Shown: positions 19,438 to 27,995, counted from the stretch's first letter. The stretch: DNA of 64,000 bases from an uncultured Atopobium sp. (GCA_938045565.1 CALIAZ010000002.1:124001-188000), one strand, 5' to 3'. Numbers and translations: made by a program. The notes: generated by a model not told the origin, from the sequence alone.

Positions 19438-19617
19438 CAGAAAACGTTTACAGTTATTTTTCAACCGTTCACCGGACGGTCAAGAGACTTTGGATATAGG
19501 CACGTTAAAGCCCCTATACTTATACTTCGTAGGTTTGTTTTCAGAAAACTTCAAGGATGTTACGTCCAGTCAAACAGTTAAGTATTTGATGTTTGGTCGT
19601 ATTTGGGGAGATATCCA

Positions 19618-20508
19618 ATGGACAGCAATGCTATTGCTCACGAGATTCTTAATGCAATAGGCGGTTCAAAAAACTTAACGCACAACGAAGTATGCATGAC
19701 GCGACTTCGTCTTTCTATTGATGATATGACGCTTATCGACCATGAACAGTTAGCCACTGCCACTGGCGTTCTTGGCATTGTAGGAAAGGGATCAAACGGC
19801 CTTGAGGTAGTTTTTGGACCCAATCTTGTCTGTCAGGTAAACGATGCCCTTAATTGCATTTTGGGTGAGCCAGAAAAGACTTTTTGTTCGTTAGACGAGA
19901 AGCGCTCAGATAACCCAGCTCAACACAATGAAGAGGTGGACGAGCTAATCTCTCTGCTAGCTCAAAAAAGTACTCTTGATCAGGATGAAGAAGACTTTGA
20001 CGGCCTTGTTTCTGGTTTAGACGCAGACGACTTTGAAGATGACTATGAGGATGACCTCGAATCTCCTCGCCTTCTCATCATTAATGGCCCAAACATCAAC
20101 ATGTTGGGTATTCGTGAGCCAGAGATTTACGGAAAAGCTGACTACAGAACCCTTATTGAGGCCTGTAAGGCAGAGGCGCAGTCTCAAGGTTTCTCGGATT
20201 GCGTTTGCTATCAATCAAACCACGAGGGCGATTTAGTTGATGCAATTCAGGATGCACTGGGTAACTATGATGGCGTTATCATCAATCCTGCTGCCTATAC
20301 GCACACCTCAGTTGCCCTGCTCGACGCAGCACTAGCGGTGCAAATCCCTATGATTGAGGTTCACCTAACAGACATCTCTACCAGAGAAGACTTTAGACGC
20401 ATTTCTTATATAAAAGATGCGTGCTTTGCTACAGTTGCTGGTAAAGGAATTGACAGCTACAGAGAAGCAATCCAGCTGATGGCAACTCATCTCAAAGATG
20501 AAGCATAA
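19618..20508 (+). CDS. aroQ: PTS EIIB domain fused to type II 3-dehydroquinate dehydratase
   Basis: A 296-residue protein of two parts. Residues 1-83 match the glucose-family PTS EIIB domain, including the phosphorylatable-cysteine motif as HNEVCMTRLRLS (Cys26) and a GVLGIVGKGSNGLEVVFG core. A 65-residue acidic linker follows (runs of Asp/Glu at 121-148). Residues 150-296 are a type II dehydroquinase: INGPNINMLGIREPEIYG with the catalytic tyrosine (about 171), NPAAYTHTS and IEVHL with the catalytic histidine. No EIIC membrane domain is present. Start is ATG at 19618, after GGGGAG; a TTG 15 bases upstream is less likely. The enzyme completes the shikimate set; the EIIB part suggests phosphorylation-based control or tethering, which is inference. 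Confidence 0.9.
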   Translation: MDSNAIAHEILNAIGGSKNLTHNEVCMTRLRLSIDDMTLIDHEQLATATGVLGIVGKGSNGLEVVFGPNLVCQVNDALNCILGEPEKTFCSLDEKRSDNPAQHNEEVDELISLLAQKSTLDQDEEDFDGLVSGLDADDFEDDYEDDLESPRLLIINGPNINMLGIREPEIYGKADYRTLIEACKAEAQSQGFSDCVCYQSNHEGDLVDAIQDALGNYDGVIINPAAYTHTSVALLDAALAVQIPMIEVHLTDISTREDFRRISYIKDACFATVAGKGIDSYREAIQLMATHLKDEA

Positions 20509-20540
20509 GTTGCTCCTTATAGCCATCTGGCGAGAAACAC

Positions 20541-20578
20541 AAATCTGCCGTAACGGCAAAGTTACAGCAGATTTTTTT
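20541..20578 (+). terminator. Intrinsic terminator of the shikimate gene run
   Basis: Outer stem AAATCTGC/GCAGATTT and inner stem GTAAC/GTTAC around the loop GGCAAA, followed by TTTT. It overlaps the stop codon of fthC on the other strand and may slow transcription from both sides. A one-mismatch copy of the 12-mer (GGCGAGAAACAC, 20529-20540) abuts its upstream edge. Confidence 0.8.
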
Positions 20579-21158
20579 ATGCACACGTAAGTACGTCTGA
20601 TTCTGTTATTACCATATCTACGGCAACGTCAAATTCTGTATGAGGAAGCTCTGTCTTACTCAAATTTTGCTGGTAAGCAAGGCAGATTTTCTTGCCAGAA
20701 TACGTTGACAAGAATCGGTCATAAAATCCTGCGCCATAACCTAGTCGATACCCTTTTGTATCAACAAGTAATGCAGGAACGATGCAAATCGTATTGCTCA
20801 TCTGACCTTCTGTTAAAGCAGATAGGTCTCTTGCTGGCTCAAGCAAACTAAAAGGAGCCGGAACAAGCTGATCTAATGACCTAATAGCAACAAACTCTAA
20901 ACGATGTCCAGGTAGACAACGAGGTACCGCCACCGTTTTACCGTCGCACAATGCGCAGTCAATAAACATCCTGGTGGAAACTTCAGATGAAACAGAAACA
21001 TACGTTAAAACAGTAGCTGCTTCTGCATATTCAGAGGATGCAAGAAGCTTCTGGGTAATGCAGTCATCAAGTCTGGCTCTCTCTTGTTCAGAAAGAGTTT
21101 CTCTTGCTACTAGACGTTCTTCTCGCAAGCGTTGTTTTTCTAATGTTATAGCATCCAT
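20577..21158 (-). CDS. fthC: 5-formyltetrahydrofolate cyclo-ligase
   Basis: A 193-residue enzyme converting 5-formyl-THF to 5,10-methenyl-THF with ATP. The N-terminal RLREERLVARETLS basic helix, the LVPALLVDTKGYRLGYGAGFYDRFL signature (split here: PALLVDTKGYRLGYGAG, about 122-138) and the C-terminal AYQQNLSKTELP region are typical. I start it at the ATG at 21158 because GGGGAGG precedes it; an upstream in-frame extension to 21188 would include that binding site. It salvages folate, fitting the folE, folC, dfr and thyA genes elsewhere in the window. Confidence 0.92.
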   Translation of the reverse strand: MDAITLEKQRLREERLVARETLSEQERARLDDCITQKLLASSEYAEAATVLTYVSVSSEVSTRMFIDCALCDGKTVAVPRCLPGHRLEFVAIRSLDQLVPAPFSLLEPARDLSALTEGQMSNTICIVPALLVDTKGYRLGYGAGFYDRFLSTYSGKKICLAYQQNLSKTELPHTEFDVAVDMVITESDVLTCA

Positions 21159-21530
21159 AATGCCTCCCCTGTCATGTAAGAATACCAATAAATTCTGTGG
21201 ACATTTTGAGAAGAAATAGACACCTGTCTTAATAAATGTGACTAATTCTCAACAATTTTTATATAGCTTTCTTTTTAGCAAATTCTTGACCTGCGCAAAT
21301 GTAAACCTTTTCTAACTTGTCAAAATATTGCGTATTTGTCACTTGTTTGGCACTACATATTGAGTAAAGTTAGAGGTCGCAACTAATATTTGACTTCATT
21401 TGTCCAAAGACATACCTGCTGTCAAAATTAGTCTCAAGATTGCTATTTGTAAACTGCTGAGCGGCCATGCTCCACTCAACACGCTCAGCATGAACATGGA
21501 CTCAAAAATCCATGTAAAAAGGAGTGTGTT
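21159..21530 (+). promoter_or_regulatory. Control region and structured leader of the pyruvate formate-lyase genes
   Basis: About 370 bases without a gene. A candidate promoter is TTGTCA at about 21335-21340 with TATTGA 16 bases downstream; an alternative is TTGACC (21286-21291), whose -10 is poor. Either gives a leader of at least 170 nt. Near the start codon come two perfect hairpins: GCTGAGCG/CGCTCAGC (21456-21463 with 21482-21489) and ACATGGA/TCCATGT (21494-21500 with 21509-21515). The ribosome binding site AAAAAGGAG follows at once. The second hairpin ends about five bases before it, so it could affect translation start. No known riboswitch consensus was recognised. Confidence 0.5.
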
Positions 21531-23687
21531 ATGCAGGAAACACCAGCACAGGAGGCTTGGGGCGGCTTTGTCGGTGGTAACTGGCAAAAAGCAATTGACG
21601 TCCGAGACTTCATTCAAAGGAATTACACCCCTTACGATGGCGATGATTCCTTCCTCGCTGGTCCAACTGAGGCTACTACAAAGCTTTGGGCGGATGTTAT
21701 GGATCTCTTTGCTCAAGAAACCGCAAACGGTGGCGTACTTGATATGGATACCAAGCAGGTCTCCACTATCACTTCCCACGAGGCTGGCTACATTGAGAAG
21801 CCACTTGAGCAGATTGTTGGCCTTCAAACGGACAAGCCACTTAAGCGCGCCCTTATGGTAGACGGTGGCATTCGTATGGCAATGGCTGCCTGCAAGGCAT
21901 ATGGCTACGAGGTTGACCCAGAGATTGTTAACTTCTACACCTATCGTCGCAAAACTCACAACGCTGGCGTTTTTGATGTCTACACCGAGGAAATGCGTAA
22001 ATGCCGCCACTCCCACATCATTACTGGTCTGCCTGACGCGTACGGTCGTGGTCGCATCATCGGCGATTATCGTCGTGTTGCACTTTACGGCGTTGATGCT
22101 CTTATTGCGGACAAGACAAATCAGAAAAATGGTACCGGCTCCATCATGGACGAGAAGACCATTCGTCATCGCGAAGAACTCTCTGAGCAGATTCGTGCGC
22201 TCAAAGAGCTTAAGCAGCTTGGTGAGATTTACGGCTTTGATTTGAGCCGTCCTGCTGAGAACTTCAAAGAGGCTGTTCAGTGGCTCTACCTGGGTTACCT
22301 TGCCGCTGTAAAAGAGCAGAATGGCGCTGCAATGTCCATTGGTCGCAACACCACCTTCTTGGACATCTATGCAGAGCGCGATCTTGCTCGTGGTACCTTC
22401 ACTGAATCTGAGATTCAGGAGATTGTTGACCACCTGGTTATGAAGCTTCGTATGGTCAAGTTTGCCCGTACCCCTGAATACAACGAGCTCTTCTCCGGAG
22501 ATCCTCAGTGGGTCACTGAGTCCATTGGTGGCATTGGCATTGATGGCCGCTCCATGGTTACCAAGTCCAGCTTCCGCTGGCTCCACACACTTGAAAACAT
22601 GGGTACCAGCCCTGAGCCTAACCTGACCGTTTTGTGGTCTACCAAACTTCCTGTAGGCTTCAAACGTTACTGCGCAAAGATTTCTATTACCACCAGCTCC
22701 ATCCAGTATGAAAACGATGATCTTATGCGCGTTTATCATGGCGATGACTACGCAATTGCTTGCTGCGTCAGCTCCATGCGCATTGGTAAAGAGATGCAGT
22801 TCTTTGGCGCTCGTGCAAACCTTGCTAAATGCCTTCTTTACGCAATCAATGGTGGTCGTGACGAGAAGACCGGCGAGCAGATTGGTCCTAAGTACCGTGC
22901 GGTTGAAGGCGAGTACCTTGATTACGACGATGTCTTCTCTAAGTATATGGACATGATGCGCTGGCTTGCGGGCGTTTACGTCAACGCTCTTAATGCAATT
23001 CACTACATGCATGATAAGTACAGCTATGAACGCATCCAAATGGCTTTACACGATGAGCACGTTCATCGTTGGTTTGCAACAGGCATTGCAGGACTTTCTG
23101 TTGTTGCTGACTCCCTCTCTGCAATCAAGTACGCAAAGGTAAGGGTTTTTCGCGATGAGACTGGTCTTGTCACCGATTACATTATTGAAGGAGACTTCCC
23201 TAAATACGGTAACGATGATGACCGCGTTGACACTATTGCTCATGACATCGTTGAGATCTTCATGAAGATGATTCGTCAGAACCACACCTACCGCGATTCC
23301 GTCCCAACCACTTCTATTCTGACCATTACCTCTAACGTTGTGTATGGTAAAGCTACCGGCAACACCCCTGATGGTCGTCGTGCTGGTGTTCCTTTTGCTC
23401 CTGGTGCTAACCCAATGCACCGACGTGACACTCATGGCGCGGTTGCATCTCTAGCCTCCGTTGCTAAGCTTCCATTCAACGACGCACAGGACGGTATTTC
23501 CAATACCTTCTCAATCATTCCTAACGCTCTTGGTAAGGGCTCCGATGTCTACTTCCACGGCAGTGAGCTTAACCTTGACCACATCGACTTCTCTGACATG
23601 AATCTTGACATTCAGATTGAGAACAAGATTGACTGCGCCTGTGAGGCAGATCCATCCGCAGCTGAAGGTGCTGAGGATCGTAAATAA
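21531..23687 (+). CDS. pflB: Pyruvate formate-lyase catalytic subunit lacking the glycyl-radical domain
   Basis: A 718-residue protein matching E. coli PflB from its N-terminus through roughly its residue 675. The active-site cysteine pair is present as DDYAIACCVSSM (Cys411-Cys412). The match stops after TFSIIPNALGKG; the glycyl-radical C-terminus of normal PFL is absent and replaced by about 47 unrelated acidic residues ending CEADPSAAEGAEDRK. The missing piece is encoded by the next gene. The stop is followed by a 65-nt spacer with a hairpin and a new ribosome binding site, so this is an organised split and not an obvious frameshift. PFL converts pyruvate and CoA to acetyl-CoA and formate. 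Confidence 0.93.
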   Translation: MQETPAQEAWGGFVGGNWQKAIDVRDFIQRNYTPYDGDDSFLAGPTEATTKLWADVMDLFAQETANGGVLDMDTKQVSTITSHEAGYIEKPLEQIVGLQTDKPLKRALMVDGGIRMAMAACKAYGYEVDPEIVNFYTYRRKTHNAGVFDVYTEEMRKCRHSHIITGLPDAYGRGRIIGDYRRVALYGVDALIADKTNQKNGTGSIMDEKTIRHREELSEQIRALKELKQLGEIYGFDLSRPAENFKEAVQWLYLGYLAAVKEQNGAAMSIGRNTTFLDIYAERDLARGTFTESEIQEIVDHLVMKLRMVKFARTPEYNELFSGDPQWVTESIGGIGIDGRSMVTKSSFRWLHTLENMGTSPEPNLTVLWSTKLPVGFKRYCAKISITTSSIQYENDDLMRVYHGDDYAIACCVSSMRIGKEMQFFGARANLAKCLLYAINGGRDEKTGEQIGPKYRAVEGEYLDYDDVFSKYMDMMRWLAGVYVNALNAIHYMHDKYSYERIQMALHDEHVHRWFATGIAGLSVVADSLSAIKYAKVRVFRDETGLVTDYIIEGDFPKYGNDDDRVDTIAHDIVEIFMKMIRQNHTYRDSVPTTSILTITSNVVYGKATGNTPDGRRAGVPFAPGANPMHRRDTHGAVASLASVAKLPFNDAQDGISNTFSIIPNALGKGSDVYFHGSELNLDHIDFSDMNLDIQIENKIDCACEADPSAAEGAEDRK

Positions 23688-23697
23688 CAAGCCCTGG

Positions 23698-23727
23698 CGA
23701 GAAGATCTATCTACACGTCTCTTCTCG
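23698..23727 (+). promoter_or_regulatory. Hairpin between the two pyruvate formate-lyase genes
   Basis: Perfect eight-base stem CGAGAAGA/TCTTCTCG with a 14-base loop. No T run follows, so it is more likely an RNA-processing or stability element that sets relative expression of the two subunits than a terminator. Confidence 0.5.
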
Positions 23728-23752
23728 TCAACAAACTCGTAAGGAGAACCAC

Positions 23753-24004
23753 ATGAAGTCCAACGAAGTAGCTTCCGAGCAGATTGACAACCTGGTAAAC
23801 ATGATTGATGGCTATGCCGAGAAGGGCGGTCATCACCTCAACGTTAACGTATTTACTAAGGACACGCTTCTTGATGCTCAGGCACATCCAGAGAAGTATC
23901 CACAGCTAACCATTCGCGTTTCTGGTTACGCCGTTAAGTTCAACTCCCTTACCAAAGAGCAGCAGGACGACGTTATTTCTCGTACCTTCCACGACGCTCT
24001 CTAA
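23753..24004 (+). CDS. Free-standing glycyl-radical domain of pyruvate formate-lyase
   Basis: An 83-residue protein equal to the C-terminus of PFL. It contains HHLNVNVFTKDTLLDAQ, HPEKYPQLTIRVSGYAV and NSLTKEQQDDVISRTF. The radical-bearing glycine is Gly58 in RVSGYA (Gly734 of E. coli PflB). The ATG follows AAGGAGAACC. It resembles the autonomous glycyl radical cofactor GrcA/YfiD. However, GrcA is a repair factor for cells that also have full-length PFL, whereas here the adjacent PFL has no glycyl domain of its own, so this protein should be an obligatory subunit. PflA downstream would be its activating enzyme. Confidence 0.93.
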   Translation: MKSNEVASEQIDNLVNMIDGYAEKGGHHLNVNVFTKDTLLDAQAHPEKYPQLTIRVSGYAVKFNSLTKEQQDDVISRTFHDAL

Positions 24005-24017
24005 GGATTTCTTGTCC

Positions 24018-24821
24018 ATGTCTTGTTCTGATACTCACATGGATCTCAATGACCCGCTCACAGTTTGTGGGCGGGTCCACTCTATTGAGACCTTTGGTAC
24101 TGTAGATGGCCCTGGAACTCGCCTGGTTGTATTTACCCAGGGGTGTCCCATGCGCTGCGCCTATTGTCATAACCCCGATACCTGGCAATTTGGTATTGGA
24201 ACAGAAAAATCAGTAAAAGAAATTCTTGCCACTTTTAACCGCAATAGAGCTTTTTATAGAAACGGTGGAATTACGGCTACTGGTGGCGAACCACTCGCCC
24301 AACCAGAGTTTGTTGGAGCTCTTTTTGAGGCAGCGCATAATGACCCTCGTGGGCGTATTCATACTTGTCTTGATTCTTCTGGTGTTGCCTACAATCCAGA
24401 TACTCCAGAGAAATTTGAACGCGTACTTGATAACACTGATTTAGTGCTTCTTGATATCAAACACTCTGATCCAAAGGGCCACATAAGTCTTTGTGAAGTT
24501 GGCTCAGAAAGACCGCTTGCGTTTGGTGATGAGCTCAACCGTAGGGGTATTAAAGTTCTTATCAGACATGTTGTAGTACCTGGAATTACTGATTCAGCAG
24601 AAGAACTTGCTGGTGTTGGTAGGATTATTGCTCACTGGGATAATGTTATTGGATTAGACGTACTTCCCTATCACGTGATGGGCGTAAAAAAATATGAAGA
24701 GCTAGGCATTCCTTACAAGCTTGCCGATACTCCTGCTATGGATGCAAAAAAGATTCCAGAGCTGCGCAAACAAATTCTCATTGCTCGTGCCCTTGAACAC
24801 AAAAAGCTTGGAAAACAGTAG
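24018..24821 (+). CDS. pflA: Pyruvate formate-lyase activating enzyme (radical SAM)
   Basis: A 267-residue radical SAM enzyme that abstracts hydrogen from the PFL glycine. The cluster motif is TQGCPMRCAYCHNPDTW, with Cys43, Cys47 and Cys50 in the CxxxCxxC spacing. GNAT-unrelated glycyl-radical activase features are TGGEPL (SAM binding) and DIKHSDP. The start is ATG at 24018 after AAGGA; a TTG six bases upstream is possible. It follows the glycyl-radical subunit gene by 13 nt and so is expressed with it. Confidence 0.95.
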   Translation: MSCSDTHMDLNDPLTVCGRVHSIETFGTVDGPGTRLVVFTQGCPMRCAYCHNPDTWQFGIGTEKSVKEILATFNRNRAFYRNGGITATGGEPLAQPEFVGALFEAAHNDPRGRIHTCLDSSGVAYNPDTPEKFERVLDNTDLVLLDIKHSDPKGHISLCEVGSERPLAFGDELNRRGIKVLIRHVVVPGITDSAEELAGVGRIIAHWDNVIGLDVLPYHVMGVKKYEELGIPYKLADTPAMDAKKIPELRKQILIARALEHKKLGKQ

Positions 24822-24940
24822 ATGTTAAATACCTCTACTTAGATAATCTTTTACCAAAATAATATATATTGTAAAAAATTACAAATAAGAGTAAAGTTCT
24901 TACAAAATAGCACCTATCTTTTCTCATCTGAGGAGGAGAT

Positions 24941-26095
24941 ATGTGGTATTGCAAAAGTCTTATCAAAACAGCTATTAGGCAACCTTTGTTATGGCTTGCT
25001 ACCTGTATTTTTGCGGCTCTTTTACTAATTCCGGTTTTTACAAATCTAGATACATACAGCATAAATTTTGCTCGAAATGGTGTTGTAAGCGATGAATACG
25101 ACTATCTTGTCAAACAAGCGGAAAGTTATGACTCTGATCAGCGCTCATCGGAAAACTTCAAAACTCTTGAAAAGCAAATAGAGCTGTTAGGAAATATTAA
25201 GCTTGCCACAACAAGCGAGAAATTCTATCAAGCAAGCTTAACCTACTATTCATTCGTGTCATCAAACAGCTTAGCTTTTAGACTTTATGATACTGACTTT
25301 TATTATTTAGCTCAGGAAGCATTTTCTCAAAAGATGCAGCAAGTTCCATTAAGTAATCAATACGAAACTGAAAGTAAATTACCAGCTATACATTCAATTT
25401 CATACTCAATAAATAGATTGCCTGTTGTTTTGAGATTTCTGCCAGCAATTGGAACCTTCATTGCTTTAGCACAAATCACTTCTCGAGAAAAACTTCTAGG
25501 AAAAGATCAAATACCTTACCTGCAGCGTCTTTTTGGATGTATTAGCGCATCTGCGATTATTGCTTCCAGCATCTGTCTCTGCTCATATATTCCTTTGTTT
25601 ACCATTGAATTGATACGTAACGGAATTGGATTAACTTCTTACCCTGTTGTTCTAGTTCAGGCAGGAACCATTTACACTTCAAATGCTCTCCAGTGTGCCG
25701 TATGGTCTGTTACATATACCGCGGTAACAAACATGTTTGTCTCCTTAGTTTTAATCTGTGCATTCTCTATTACCCGTAAGTTTCTTATTCCTCTAGTTCT
25801 CTATTTGCTTGTAATTTGTTCATCTATCTTTGCAATAGACCATTCTTCACACCATTTACTTTTAGGGTGGATTGAGTACCTCCCTATTGGTTATTTGGAT
25901 ATTGGTGCAATAGTCGGCTTTGTTGGAGATGTTCAATTTTTTACAAACAAGATTGACTATGCTCAACCTCAACCTTTATATGGGTTACTCATATTCATGC
26001 TATGGGCTGTTTTAATTATTTTCATAACTATCGGAATCAATAAACTCAGAAAATTATTACAAGCAGACTTAGTGGGTGGAATAAAAAATGCTTAA
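24941..26095 (+). CDS. ABC transporter membrane protein (first of a related pair)
   Basis: A 384-residue membrane protein. One transmembrane segment near the N-terminus (LLWLATCIFAALLLIPVF, about 17-34) is followed by about 125 extracytoplasmic residues and five or six more hydrophobic segments from residue 155 on, an ABC-2-like layout. It is clearly related to the other permease of this module: both begin MW and share the LIRNGxGxxxYPVV segment. The ATG follows GAGGAGGAG. It overlaps the ATPase gene by 8 nt. Codon use is more AT-rich than in neighbouring housekeeping genes. Substrate unknown; small peptide or bacteriocin export or immunity is a guess from the architecture. Confidence 0.78.
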   Translation: MWYCKSLIKTAIRQPLLWLATCIFAALLLIPVFTNLDTYSINFARNGVVSDEYDYLVKQAESYDSDQRSSENFKTLEKQIELLGNIKLATTSEKFYQASLTYYSFVSSNSLAFRLYDTDFYYLAQEAFSQKMQQVPLSNQYETESKLPAIHSISYSINRLPVVLRFLPAIGTFIALAQITSREKLLGKDQIPYLQRLFGCISASAIIASSICLCSYIPLFTIELIRNGIGLTSYPVVLVQAGTIYTSNALQCAVWSVTYTAVTNMFVSLVLICAFSITRKFLIPLVLYLLVICSSIFAIDHSSHHLLLGWIEYLPIGYLDIGAIVGFVGDVQFFTNKIDYAQPQPLYGLLIFMLWAVLIIFITIGINKLRKLLQADLVGGIKNA

Positions 26096-26774
26096 TCTCA
26101 ATGATGTTTCAATAGGCTATAAAGACAATGTCATCTTGAACAATGTTACCTTTTCATTTAAGCCAGGGAGAGTCTACGGACTTATGGCTCCAAATGGCTT
26201 TGGAAAGAGTACCCTGCTAAAAACTCTAAATGGGGATATCGGTTTACTAAAATCAGGAGCAATAACTTGTGATGAAATATCAATTATCGATACAGATATT
26301 TATGCTCAAAAGATCTATTACTCACCTGAAGATAATTCAATTTTATATCCAACAATGGATGGAAAATTCCACCTGGAACTTGTCAAAAAGATATGGAGAT
26401 CAGAGGCTGATCTTGACACTCCCCTTAAAATGCTCGACGCATTAAATCTAAAATCTCAAAGAATTAGCAAATTCTCTCAGGGAATGAAAATGCAACTACA
26501 GCTTGCTATGGCCTTTGTTTCGCACTCACCTTACATTCTCTTAGATGAACCGCTCAACGCACTTGATATACAACATGCAGAGTATAGTTCACATCTAATT
26601 CAAACACTGGCAGAGCATGGTGCCTGCGTTATCATTTCCTCTCACTTGCCAGAAGAATTAGATAGAGTGTGCAACTCCTTTGTATTCATAAAAAACAAAA
26701 CGCTACAGCAAGTAAATACATGCAAAGAATCGAGGTCTTTATATCACAAGTTGTTTGACTGCTCAACTGAATAA
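26088..26774 (+). CDS. ABC transporter ATP-binding protein
   Basis: A 228-residue ATPase. The Walker A motif is APNGFGKST (about 34-42), with alanine where most families have the first glycine. The signature is KFSQGMKMQLQLAM (about 124-137). Walker B is YILLDEPLNALD (about 149-160) and the H-loop is VIISSH. The FSQGMK form of the signature is typical of ABC-2 exporters and bacitracin-type systems. It lies between two paralogous permease genes, so the likely complex is two different membrane subunits plus a dimer of this ATPase. Confidence 0.9.
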   Translation: MLNLNDVSIGYKDNVILNNVTFSFKPGRVYGLMAPNGFGKSTLLKTLNGDIGLLKSGAITCDEISIIDTDIYAQKIYYSPEDNSILYPTMDGKFHLELVKKIWRSEADLDTPLKMLDALNLKSQRISKFSQGMKMQLQLAMAFVSHSPYILLDEPLNALDIQHAEYSSHLIQTLAEHGACVIISSHLPEELDRVCNSFVFIKNKTLQQVNTCKESRSLYHKLFDCSTE

Positions 26775-26783
26775 GGAGCTTAT

Positions 26784-27983
26784 ATGTGGCACCTAACATC
26801 TAATATAAAGCTGTTGTTGAAACACCCTTTCACATGGCTAGTAATATGTGTCTTAACAGTTTATTTTTCTTCTATTCTTATTCAACCATCTATGTCTAAC
26901 TGGTTTTTAGACTGGAATTTGCGTGAAGTTTTTAATGAAACCTATTTAAATTACAAGAGAGAATACGAAAATGGAATAGAACAACGAATTTCTAACGATA
27001 TTTTGATTGAATTGGATAAAAAACTCTCTATAACCTATGCTCTGGCAAACAGTCAGGATAGTTTAGATTTTGTACAAAGATACTTAGATTTCTTAAATAA
27101 CCAACTAGAAGACGCGCAAAATGGGCTTCGAACAGCAGAATCCATATACGATTTGCAGGCTAAGCAACTATACTATGAGCATCTTTTGCGATTGGGAAAT
27201 AGCGCACTCTATAAAGACGTACAACAATACCCTTTGATTGAAATGATGGCGTCTCTGTTTTTAAATAGAACACCATTAGCCATCTATGCGGCTATCGGTA
27301 TATTTTCATTCATCGCTGCAAAAAATAGTCATAGAAATAAACTATTGGGAAATAGGCAACTAACCTTTGTAAGATTTCATATATCAAAATGCCTATCTAT
27401 TCTTCTCACAGGTATTATCTCGTTCGCTATTTCTATTGCGCCATTACTCTTATATGCACTGATTCGTAATGGTTTAGGACAACCAGATTACCCTGTAGTA
27501 TTTAGAAGAGGTGGCGAAATTATTTATTCGTCCGCACTTCAAGTAATCACATCACAGCTTATACTCATTTTCTTATTTTCAATTCTAGTCATCACCTTCT
27601 ATGAATTGCTATTGACTATTTCTAAAGAGCCAACTATTTCTCTTCTAATAGTCTTAACCTTGTTATGCATCCCGTTTTATCCAAAATATTTCTTAACTCG
27701 AGACTTTCAACAGTCAATTATCAAATGGATACCACTCACGTATTTGGATTCTAAGTCAATAGTGGGAGCCTTAGAAATCTTCCCTACCACAGATGTATTT
27801 AAGTCTGGAAGAATTTCGTATTTTGAAGTTTGTCTCGAAACGCTTCTATGGACCTTCATCTTGATACTTATGACTGTAATTATTGCTTTAGTTAATAAAG
27901 CAATTATAAAAAGCAAATTGATAACACAAGGATGCTGTCAAACGAAAAAAGCTAATATTAGTAGTCATCAAGTAAAAGCATGA
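26784..27983 (+). CDS. ABC transporter membrane protein (second of a related pair)
   Basis: A 399-residue membrane protein paralogous to the permease at 24941: MWHLTSNIKLLLKHPF start, N-terminal transmembrane segment (17-34), 130-residue extracytoplasmic part with predicted coiled coil (LDFLNNQLEDAQNGLRTAES), and a C-terminal membrane block containing LIRNGLGQPDYPVV. The ATG follows AAGGAG. Its stop codon is inside a long inverted repeat. It closes the three-gene module. Function is unknown. Confidence 0.78.
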   Translation: MWHLTSNIKLLLKHPFTWLVICVLTVYFSSILIQPSMSNWFLDWNLREVFNETYLNYKREYENGIEQRISNDILIELDKKLSITYALANSQDSLDFVQRYLDFLNNQLEDAQNGLRTAESIYDLQAKQLYYEHLLRLGNSALYKDVQQYPLIEMMASLFLNRTPLAIYAAIGIFSFIAAKNSHRNKLLGNRQLTFVRFHISKCLSILLTGIISFAISIAPLLLYALIRNGLGQPDYPVVFRRGGEIIYSSALQVITSQLILIFLFSILVITFYELLLTISKEPTISLLIVLTLLCIPFYPKYFLTRDFQQSIIKWIPLTYLDSKSIVGALEIFPTTDVFKSGRISYFEVCLETLLWTFILILMTVIIALVNKAIIKSKLITQGCCQTKKANISSHQVKA

Positions 27984-27995
27984 CAGCATCCTTGT
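27926..27995. repeat. 15-bp perfect inverted repeat spanning the end of the permease gene
   Basis: ACAAGGATGCTGTCA (27926-27940) is exactly complementary to TGACAGCATCCTTGT (27981-27995), with a 40-base loop. The right arm carries the TGA stop codon of the permease. The repeat sits just upstream of an independent terminator hairpin, so it is probably a messenger 3'-end stability structure or a remnant of an insertion. Confidence 0.7.

Noticed and set aside
21396..23039. 547-residue open frame on the minus strand opposite pflB
   Set aside because: It lies entirely antisense to a well-recognised gene with strong codon bias, has no family resemblance and no ribosome binding site; it is a shadow of codon usage.
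23688..23752. Frameshift or sequencing error as the cause of the split pflB
   Set aside because: The first protein ends in a long unrelated tail, a 65-base spacer with a hairpin follows, and the second gene has its own ribosome binding site and ATG; no single indel restores the normal protein.
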